Source of the DNA: CALMKX01 sp044869955
GTDB taxonomy: Bacteria; Acidobacteriota; Thermoanaerobaculia; Multivoradales; SZUA-115
Reading direction: 5' to 3'
DNA length: 7,479 bases
Assembly: GCA_044869955.1 (NCBI GenBank)
Contig: JBIOYC010000170.1
Coordinates: 1-7,479 of the forward strand
The notes beneath the pieces were generated by a model. The model was not told the origin of the DNA. It worked only from the letters and a program-made list of their open reading frames with translations, and did no database searches. Below, one piece after another: positions 1 through 5,438 of this stretch; the first letter of the stretch is position 1; each line of letters begins with the position of its first letter. The translations under genes and the position numbers were made by a program.

Positions 1-2
1 TC

Positions 3-1955
3 CTGGCCGCCTGCGGGGCGCTCCAGCCGGTTCCTACTCACCTCGCGGCGGATCGCGACAGGCTGGGCCCACCCGCGGCGGCTCGAGAGCGGCTCGTGGC
101 CGAGGCCCTGACCGGGCTCGACCTGGCCTCCGGCCGGGTGCGGGTCACCCAGGCCGCGGCACCTTCCGGGCACATCGCCGACGCTCTCGAGAGGGTGACC
201 ACTCTTCTGGGTGCCGGAAAGCCCTACGAGGCGATCGCCGACGCCGCCGTCACCGTCCGCGCCTGGCCCGGCGAGCCCTTGGCCTATGAGCGGCTCGCCG
301 CGGCGCTGCGCTACCGCTCTCTGCTGGTCGAGGCCGAGGCCAGCCTGCGCACGGCCCTGGACCTCGATGGGGCGAACGTCGAGCTGCGCTACCAGCTCGG
401 CCTGGTGCTGCAAGGCCGAGGGCAGCTGGGCGCGGCCGTGGCCGAGTGGCAGGCGACCCTCGAGCGCTCCCCCCAGCACGGCCCCTCCCACGCCCGGCTG
501 GCGGTGGCCTTCTTCCTGCTCGGCGACCACGGCCGCGCCGCCACGGAGGCGAGGCTCGCCGAGCGGTTCGGCACCCCCGCCCCGCCCCAGCTCGGGCCGC
601 TGCTTTCGGGGCAGCCCGCGCTCGCCGTCGAGGGAGGCGCCGGGATCCTGCCCCAGGCCCTGCCGCCGGTGCGGGTGGACGCCGGGGGCATCAGCCAGGC
701 GGCCGAGACCATCCTGGCGACGGGCGACGGGCTGGCCCTGGCCTCGGCCTGGAACGACCTGCGCCAGGCCGGCCCCGGCGGAGAGTGGCGGCTGGGGGTG
801 GCGACCAGCCTCGACGGCGGTTCGACCTGGACGGATCGCATCCTGCGCGCCCCGGGGGGGCTGGCCGACGACTTCGAAGGGGATCCGATGGTGGCCCACG
901 ACCCGCGCACCGGCAACCAGTGGGCAGGCGGCATCCTCTTCGGCTACGTCCACCAGCGCCCCGGGGTGCTCTACCTGGCGCGCCGCCAACCGGGGACCCA
1001 GAGCTTCTTCCCGGCCGTGACCGTCCACGGCGCGAGCTTCATCGACAAGGCCCTGCTCGCCGCCGGGCCGCGGCCGGGCTTGCCCAACACCACCCGCCTC
1101 TACGTCACCTACAACCTGGGGCTCCAGCGCTCGGACGACCTCGGCGCCACCTGGTCGGCGCCGGTGCCCTTCGGCGGCGGCATCGGGCCGATGCCCCGGG
1201 TGGGACCGAACGGCGGCCTCTACGCCGCGGACTGGGACGGCAACCTCGAGCACCGGCTGATCCGCAGCCTCGACGGCGGCGTGACCATCGACCCGCCCCG
1301 CACCCTCGCCACCCGCCTCGACCTGTGGAGCACGGCCGAGACCTCGCACGTGCCGGGGAGCTTCCGGGTCGCTCCCCTGCCCTACCTGGCGGTGGACCCC
1401 AACGACGGTGCTCTCTACGCGGTCTACGCGGACTCGACCGGCACCAGCGGTGGCGAGGAGAACGTCGACCTCTACTTCACGCGTTCCAACGACGGCGGCC
1501 AGAGCTGGACGGTGCCGCGGGTGATCCACGGCGACTCCACCCCGCCACGGGACCAGTTCCACCCCTGGCTCGAGGTGGGCGCGGACGGCCGCCTCCACCT
1601 GGCCTTCTTCGATACCCGCAGCACGCCTCAGCTCGACGCCGACGCGAACGCCTTCCTCGACGTCTACTACGCAACCAGCGGCGATCACGGCGACACCTGG
1701 GCGGAGATGCGGGTGACCCCCCAGCCCTTCGAAAGTCAGTTCGCCGCCTGGCCCGGCTTCACCGATCAGTTCGTGGGCGACTACATCGGGATGTCGGTGG
1801 TCGGCGACCGGGTCTTCCTGCTCTACCCGTCGACGGCCAACGGCAATCTCGACGTCTTCTGCCAGATCCTCGACTACAACCTGATCTTCGCGGACGGTTT
1901 CGAAAGCGGCGACGTCTCGGCCTGGGACACGGTGGTGACGGGGGCGGCGCGGTAG
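3..1955 (+). CDS. TPR and Asp-box (sialidase-like propeller) lipoprotein, 5' end outside window
   Basis: The frame is open from the first bases of the window, so the start codon lies upstream. A GTG at 96 is only an internal codon. The first visible residues are LAACG, a lipobox (Cys codon 12-14; Gly at +2, so no inner-membrane retention Asp), preceding a polar linker; I infer an outer-membrane lipoprotein. Alpha-helical TPR-like repeats span about nt 175-575. A beta-propeller region follows with five Asp-box motifs (S-x-D-x-G-x-T-W type) at 807-830, 1131-1154, 1266-1289 (degenerate, no Trp), 1485-1508 and 1677-1700. Asp boxes are structural, so sialidase activity is not shown, and I could not assign the arginine triad. 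The protein ends with an FADGFESGD..AW motif (1884-1925). The role is probably binding or hydrolysis of a surface glycan or an extracellular scaffold. Fold assignment is fairly sure; function is open. Confidence 0.85.
   Translation: MAACGALQPVPTHLAADRDRLGPPAAARERLVAEALTGLDLASGRVRVTQAAAPSGHIADALERVTTLLGAGKPYEAIADAAVTVRAWPGEPLAYERLAAALRYRSLLVEAEASLRTALDLDGANVELRYQLGLVLQGRGQLGAAVAEWQATLERSPQHGPSHARLAVAFFLLGDHGRAATEARLAERFGTPAPPQLGPLLSGQPALAVEGGAGILPQALPPVRVDAGGISQAAETILATGDGLALASAWNDLRQAGPGGEWRLGVATSLDGGSTWTDRILRAPGGLADDFEGDPMVAHDPRTGNQWAGGILFGYVHQRPGVLYLARRQPGTQSFFPAVTVHGASFIDKALLAAGPRPGLPNTTRLYVTYNLGLQRSDDLGATWSAPVPFGGGIGPMPRVGPNGGLYAADWDGNLEHRLIRSLDGGVTIDPPRTLATRLDLWSTAETSHVPGSFRVAPLPYLAVDPNDGALYAVYADSTGTSGGEENVDLYFTRSNDGGQSWTVPRVIHGDSTPPRDQFHPWLEVGADGRLHLAFFDTRSTPQLDADANAFLDVYYATSGDHGDTWAEMRVTPQPFESQFAAWPGFTDQFVGDYIGMSVVGDRVFLLYPSTANGNLDVFCQILDYNLIFADGFESGDVSAWDTVVTGAAR
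1884..1925 (+). other. C-terminal FADGFESGD..AW tail motif in the Asp-box lipoprotein
   Basis: The last residues of the protein run I-F-A-D-G-F-E-S-G-D-V-S-A-W, followed by only about ten residues before the stop. From memory, near-identical DGFESGD-type tails recur at the extreme C-terminus of otherwise unrelated exported proteins in some GC-rich Gram-negatives. Similar strings also open jelly-roll carbohydrate-binding domains, but no such domain follows here. It lacks a transmembrane segment and an Arg cluster, so it is not a GlyGly-CTERM or PEP-CTERM signal. Its role is unknown. Confidence 0.5.
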
Positions 1956-1960
1956 GGAGG

Positions 1961-1980
1961 CGAGGTGCCAACCACTTCGG
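1961..1980 (+). repeat. Intergenic 20-base repeat, copy 1
   Basis: This copy matches the consensus CGAGGTGCCAnCCnnTTCGG and lies 5 bases after the stop of the Asp-box lipoprotein gene. It agrees with copy 2 (2038-2057) at 18 of 20 positions and with copy 3 (4806-4825) at 17 of 20. All three copies are intergenic and in the same orientation. Confidence 0.6.
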
Positions 1981-1998
1981 GACGCTGCCCCGGATGTC

Positions 1999-2020
1999 GC
2001 CCCGAGCGAAGCCGAGGGGC
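1999..2020. repeat. GC-rich hairpin element with GCGAAGC core
   Basis: Five bases GCCCC (1999-2003) pair with GGGGC (2016-2020). GA stands opposite GA inside that stem (2004-2005 and 2014-2015), which could form tandem sheared G-A pairs. The centre is GCGAAGC (2006-2012), a heptamer known to form an unusually stable DNA mini-hairpin. From memory, the element matches 17 of 20 positions of a dispersed hairpin found in many genomes (CCCTGAGCGAAGTCGAAGGG), and the change of a T-A to a C-G stem pair preserves pairing. It sits between repeat copies 1 and 2. Confidence 0.45.
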
Positions 2021-2037
2021 CTCTTCAGGCCGGCGGC

Positions 2038-2057
2038 CGAGGTGCCAGCCAGTTCGG
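2038..2057 (+). repeat. Intergenic 20-base repeat, copy 2
   Basis: This is the second copy of CGAGGTGCCAnCCnnTTCGG. It starts 77 bases after copy 1 and ends 18 bases before the preferred ATG of the DUF2071 gene. With copy 1 it brackets the GCGAAGC hairpin. Confidence 0.6.
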
Positions 2058-2075
2058 GGGCCAGCGGCTAGAATC

Positions 2076-2849
2076 ATGGCTCCCCCCCACGGACCTTCCC
2101 CCGTGCACCCCGCCCTCAGCCGCCTCGATCACCGCCCCTGGCCCCTACCCGCTGGCCGTTGGACCTGGCGGCAGGCTTGGTGCGATCTGCTGTTTGCCCA
2201 CTGGCCGGTGCCGGCGGCCCTGCTGCGGCCGTTGGCCCCGCCGGAGCTCACCATCCAGGAGCACGAGGGCACCTCCTGGGTGGGGGTCGTGCCGTTCCGG
2301 ATGGAGGGGGTGATGCGCCGGCCCCTGCCGGACCTGCCGTGGATCTCCGCCTTCCCGGAGATCAACCTGCGGCTCTACGTCGAGAAGGATGGTCTCCCGG
2401 GCGTCTGGTTCCTGAGCCTCGATGCCACCAACCCTCTCGCCGTCCTCGCGGCGCGCCGGTTCTTCCACCTGCCCTACTTTCGCGCCGACATCGCCTTCTC
2501 CGCCGACGGGGAGGAGATCGTCTATCGCTCGAAGCGGCGGGGAGCCGGCGCGGGCGGGACGTTCCGAGCGCGCTACCGGCCGATCTCGGAGCCCTACGAG
2601 GCCGCCCCCGGCACCCTGGAGCACTGGCTCACGGAGCGCTATTGCCTCTACGCGCGCTCGCCGGCCGGCCAGCTCTTCCGCGCCGAGGTCCACCACGCCC
2701 CCTGGCCGCTCCAGCGTGCCGAGGCCGAGATCGACGAGAACAGTCTCTTCGCCGGCCACTTCCCAGCTCCGGCCGGGCCGCCGGCCCTGCTCCATTTCGC
2801 TCGTCGCATCGAGGTGGTGATGTGGTCGCCCGAGCGGGTCGGGGCCTGA
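2076..2849 (+). CDS. DUF2071 / YqjF-family protein
   Basis: The protein is 257 residues from the ATG at 2076. Family landmarks are visible in order: W-R-Q-A-W followed by F-A-H-W-P-V (31-45), V-V-P-F (about 70-73), the E-I-N-L-R-x-Y-V block (about 95-102), G-V-W-F-L-S-L-D-A (about 108-116), L-P-Y-F-R-A-D (about 132) and a C-terminal H-x-A-P-W-P-L segment. There is no signal peptide, so it is cytoplasmic. The family is of unknown biochemical function; I recall a relation to the acetoacetate decarboxylase-like fold, but no catalytic lysine claim is made. An in-frame GTG at 1965 has a better Shine-Dalgarno (GGGAGG at 1955-1960), but it would add 37 low-complexity residues translated from the repeat elements, so I prefer 2076. 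A GTG at 2103 is a further alternative. It is 120 bases downstream of the Asp-box gene; co-transcription is possible but not shown. Confidence 0.85.
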   Translation: MAPPHGPSPVHPALSRLDHRPWPLPAGRWTWRQAWCDLLFAHWPVPAALLRPLAPPELTIQEHEGTSWVGVVPFRMEGVMRRPLPDLPWISAFPEINLRLYVEKDGLPGVWFLSLDATNPLAVLAARRFFHLPYFRADIAFSADGEEIVYRSKRRGAGAGGTFRARYRPISEPYEAAPGTLEHWLTERYCLYARSPAGQLFRAEVHHAPWPLQRAEAEIDENSLFAGHFPAPAGPPALLHFARRIEVVMWSPERVGA

Positions 2850-2850
2850 G

Positions 2851-2875
2851 GAGCCACGGGCGTTCGCCCAGGCTT
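2851..2875 (+). terminator. Possible stem-loop terminator after the DUF2071 gene
   Basis: One base after the stop codon, GAGCC pairs with GGCTT (one G-T) around an inner GGGC-GTTC-GCCC stem, separated by a small internal loop. No T tract follows, so intrinsic termination is uncertain; it may only be a 3'-end-stabilising hairpin. Confidence 0.3.
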
Positions 2876-2956
2876 CGAGGAGGACCCTTCCCCCTCGTGA
2901 TAGCGTCTGGAGCTACTTTTTCGCGACACGACGCTTCACCTTGGCAGCCTTCATTT

Positions 2957-2966
2957 GGAGGGAGGA
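2957..2966 (+). promoter_or_regulatory. Strong Shine-Dalgarno fixing the start of the Cys-rich protein
   Basis: GGAGGGAGGA lies 3 bases before the ATG at 2970, at acceptable spacing when the upstream GGAGG is used. It favours that ATG over the in-frame TTG at 2955. The rest of the spacer 2850-2969 shows no convincing -35/-10 pair. Confidence 0.7.
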
Positions 2967-2969
2967 CTC

Positions 2970-4742
2970 ATGAATCGTCACCGGAGGTGTGCTCGTTTCG
3001 GCCTCACCGGAGGCATTGCAGTCGCCTTGCTGATGCTCCCGGTCGGGGCACAGTCTCAGACCTCGGTGGGCTGTCTGGCATCTGCCGTCTTGGGTGACCC
3101 GGAAGGCACACTGGGGATCGGCTGCGGATGTCACGATGGCTCCGGGCAGCTCGACGGCGGCTCCGGCGACTGGGCCTGGGCCTCGGGGCTCGGCGGCGTG
3201 ACGGCCCGGGCACTGCCAGGCATCGTCTGCCACATGAACGTGGGCAACATCGACAACAACCAGTACGGCCTCAAGATCGACACCTGTGCCCATCTCGAGG
3301 GGCGGGCAGCCGAGGTGAGCGGCGCGGGCTGCGACACGATCACGGTCGTCGAGCTGATGTCCGGTACTCAGTGCGCCCAGGCCTGTGCGCCGGGTGAGCT
3401 CACGGGTCCCGACACCGAGGCATGCCGTCTGTGCAAGGGTTGCCCGCCGGAAGGCGACCCCGGTCCGACCGGAATGGCCGACTCCTGCGAACGCCAGGCC
3501 TCCGTGGTCTGCCCAGCGGATCAGTACGACGTCTACTGTGCCGAAGCACCGGCCTCGAGCGTAGGCTGTGACTGCATCTGCCAGAAGCGGGGGCCATGCA
3601 CGACCCGGGGTCCCGAGTGCCAGTACCACGAAATACGCGTCGAAGACCTTTCGTGGACCGACTCGGAGAACGTGAGCCACCCCTGCGATGTCGGCAACTA
3701 CGCCTCCTGTACCACCTGCACCGATCCCTACGGTGGCCCCAGCATGGGCCATTGCGTGGTCCACCCATCACACTGCAACGCCTTTCTCGTCAACCCCAGC
3801 GATCGCACCAGCTGTCTGGAGGGCTGCTCCTCCCCGCTGGTCCAGCTGGCTGCTGCCACGATCAGCGGCATGGACTACCGCACCATGTCAGGCGACTTCA
3901 ACTGCACTCCCCACGCCACGCCCTGCGAGACGCTGGGCGGAGTCGCCGAGTGTCCCTGGCTCGACGCGGGTGACAGCTACGACGGCATGGAGATCTGCCC
4001 CCAGAGCAGCGGTACGGCGGCGGTCGGAGCCGGCGGCTACGGTGGCGGATCTTCACTCGGAGGTACGGGCGTCCCCAACTGTGTGCTCGACTTCGTGCTT
4101 TCCAACCACTGTGGCTGTGGCGAGACGGCCGTGGTTTGGAACAGCGCCTTCGGTTACGGCGACCATCGCACCATCATCTTCGGCGCGGCTGCTCAACCCA
4201 CGGTGGAGATCGTGCCGGGCACCAGCCACCGGCTCCTCCACGGGCAGTACACCTTGCTCGTCTCCGACGGCAACACCGTTGGACCGATCCACTACAGCTC
4301 ACAGGGCTTCGAGGGCCCGCTCGGGAGCTCGTGCGGAGCCGCCGCTTGGTGCGGCAGCGACCCGCCGAGAGGCTTCATCCTGAGCCATACGGAGAACTGC
4401 TGGTCCGAGCACCAGGCCCGGCTCCGGCAGCCGGCCGGCTGCTTTCAAGAGGGCAAGGCCCTGCTCTGCGGCGAGGCTTCCGCCTGGGCGGTGACCATGG
4501 GCGCGAGCCAGTCGCATGGCGCCGACACGGCCGACTCGGCCGGTGCGGACGCCAGTGCCGGGGGCGGCGGGCAGTGGAGCGCCGACTGCGATCGGCAAGA
4601 CCGCGTCGTGGACCTGCGTCGAGCGACCGCCATCGACCTGATCTCGGATCCCTTCTGGATGCGAGCCAACGCGGACGCCAACTGCACGGCGAACCCATCG
4701 CCGCCGCTGCCGGATCCCGGCCTGGTGTCCCCGAACCCGTGA
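2970..4742 (+). CDS. Secreted cysteine-rich protein of unknown family
   Basis: I do not recognise this 590-residue protein. It begins with a Sec signal peptide: basic n-region (MNRHRRCARF), hydrophobic core at about 11-25, and likely cleavage after V-G-A or A-Q-S near residues 27-29. I count 41 Cys, 40 of them after the signal. Thirty lie between residues 35 and about 346, many in tight clusters (C-G-C-H at 52-55, C-x-x-C-x-x-C, G-C-D-C-I-C, C-T-T-C). A Gly-rich linker at about 350-368 separates this from a less Cys-dense region containing H-C-G-C-G and then a Ser/Ala/Gly/Asp-rich stretch (about 515-530). The tail is Pro-rich with no membrane anchor or sorting tag. There is no CXXCH heme motif. 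Extensive disulfides or metal binding are the natural inferences. Hand counts give 63% GC at 3481-3540 against 72% at 901-960, hinting at a different composition. Its start is well supported by GGAGG. Confidence 0.85.
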   Translation: MNRHRRCARFGLTGGIAVALLMLPVGAQSQTSVGCLASAVLGDPEGTLGIGCGCHDGSGQLDGGSGDWAWASGLGGVTARALPGIVCHMNVGNIDNNQYGLKIDTCAHLEGRAAEVSGAGCDTITVVELMSGTQCAQACAPGELTGPDTEACRLCKGCPPEGDPGPTGMADSCERQASVVCPADQYDVYCAEAPASSVGCDCICQKRGPCTTRGPECQYHEIRVEDLSWTDSENVSHPCDVGNYASCTTCTDPYGGPSMGHCVVHPSHCNAFLVNPSDRTSCLEGCSSPLVQLAAATISGMDYRTMSGDFNCTPHATPCETLGGVAECPWLDAGDSYDGMEICPQSSGTAAVGAGGYGGGSSLGGTGVPNCVLDFVLSNHCGCGETAVVWNSAFGYGDHRTIIFGAAAQPTVEIVPGTSHRLLHGQYTLLVSDGNTVGPIHYSSQGFEGPLGSSCGAAAWCGSDPPRGFILSHTENCWSEHQARLRQPAGCFQEGKALLCGEASAWAVTMGASQSHGADTADSAGADASAGGGGQWSADCDRQDRVVDLRRATAIDLISDPFWMRANADANCTANPSPPLPDPGLVSPNP

Positions 4743-4753
4743 GCCGGGGGCCA

Positions 4754-4781
4754 GGGTCCGGGTGAATCACCGCCCGGACCC
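4754..4781. terminator. 9-bp-stem hairpin in the convergent spacer, likely bidirectional terminator
   Basis: GGGTCCGGG (4754-4762) and CCCGGACCC (4773-4781) are perfectly complementary around a 10-base loop. The stem starts 12 bases after the stop of the Cys-rich gene and lies downstream of the convergent rhombosortase gene. An outer CAG/CTG adds pairs with one bulge. No T tract follows on either strand, so termination is inferred from position and stability. Confidence 0.55.
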
Positions 4782-4805
4782 CTGCGGCGGCAGCGCCCAT
4801 CGCCC

Positions 4806-4825
4806 CGAGGTGCCAGCCTTTTCGG
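4806..4825 (+). repeat. Intergenic 20-base repeat, copy 3
   Basis: This is the third copy of CGAGGTGCCAnCCnnTTCGG, some 2.7 kb from the other two. It lies in the spacer between the convergent Cys-rich and rhombosortase genes and matches copy 2 at 18 of 20 positions. Confidence 0.6.
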
Positions 4826-4853
4826 CGAACGACCGGCTACCCCTTGAGGAGCC

Positions 4854-5438
4854 TCACCGTCGTCCCTCTCTCCGAGTCAGGTCCGCCAGGAGGGCGGCGG
4901 CGAGCCCTGCCACGGCGCCGGCCAGATGCACTGCCGGGACAACGGCAATCCCGGTCGGCAGGGCCCCCGCGAAGAGCTGCCGGCCGAGGGCGAGCTCTAG
5001 GACCACCTTCAGCACAAAGCCCCCGGCCGCCAGCAGCACGAGCCAGCGCGCCCCATCTCTGCCCTCGATCCACAACCGGGCCGCCAGGGCCAGGAACAGG
5101 GCCGCTGCGAGACCGGAGCTACCGCGGAAGCGCGCGAGGCTCGGCGAAAGCAGGTGCACGGTGAGCGCGATCGATGGCAGCGCGAGGGCCAGGGCCAGGG
5201 CTACCGCGCGCCGCTGCACCGTCCGTTCGAGCCAGGTGCCGAGGAGCGCGATGGCGCTCAGGTCGATCACGGCCATGCGCGGCGTCCAGTGCACCAACTG
5301 GCCGGTGACGAGGCGCCAGGCCTCGCCCCGCTCGACGCCCCCTCGCAGGTACTCGAACGGCTCGGGCGACCCCAGACTGAGCGCCGCGGCCGCCGCGACC
5401 ACGCCGAAGGTGAGCCAGGGAAAAGGGGCTCGGCTCAC
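4854..5438 (-). CDS. rrtA: Rhombosortase (rhomboid-family GlyGly-CTERM sorting protease)
   Basis: This is a 194-residue protein with about six hydrophobic segments (roughly 8-24, 56-72, 78-98, 107-123, 131-150, 163-186), the compact rhombosortase size. The rhomboid catalytic dyad is visible: Ser108 in G-S-S-G (106-109) and His171 in H-L-A-G. W-R-L-V-T-G-Q-L-V-H at 41-50 matches the segment leading into TM2. The usual H-x-x-x-N of TM2 reads M55-x-x-x-D59, an oddity discussed in the findings. Known family role: intramembrane cleavage of GlyGly-CTERM tails on exported proteins. The GTG start at 5438 overlaps the TGA of the upstream lipoprotein gene (shared GTGA, 4 bases), and no separate Shine-Dalgarno is evident, so translational coupling is likely. 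The neighbour carries the matching C-terminal signal, which strongly supports rhombosortase over a generic rhomboid. Confidence 0.88.
   Translation of the reverse strand: MSRAPFPWLTFGVVAAAAALSLGSPEPFEYLRGGVERGEAWRLVTGQLVHWTPRMAVIDLSAIALLGTWLERTVQRRAVALALALALPSIALTVHLLSPSLARFRGSSGLAAALFLALAARLWIEGRDGARWLVLLAAGGFVLKVVLELALGRQLFAGALPTGIAVVPAVHLAGAVAGLAAALLADLTRREGRR

Noticed and set aside
389..934. Long open frames antisense or out of frame within the Asp-box, DUF2071 and Cys-rich genes
   Set aside because: They have Arg/Pro/Ala-rich composition typical of shadow frames in GC-rich coding DNA, and the opposite frame encodes recognisable motifs.
1961..2057. The two repeat copies and central hairpin as a CRISPR array
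   Set aside because: There are only two imperfect 20-base copies with a 57-base structured interval, and a third copy elsewhere; no array periodicity or cas genes.
2901..2921. TAGC-GCTA stem followed by T5, upstream of the Cys-rich gene, as an intrinsic terminator
   Set aside because: The stem is only 4 bp with mixed composition and cannot be extended; too weak to call.
3120..3240. C-G-C-H and V-C-H near the N-terminus of the Cys-rich protein as c-type heme sites
   Set aside because: The canonical spacing is C-x-x-C-H; these are C-x-C-H and a lone C-H, so a multiheme cytochrome is not supported.
2970..4742. Cys-rich protein as a second rhombosortase substrate
   Set aside because: Its C-terminus is Pro-rich with no Gly-rich/hydrophobic/Arg tail.
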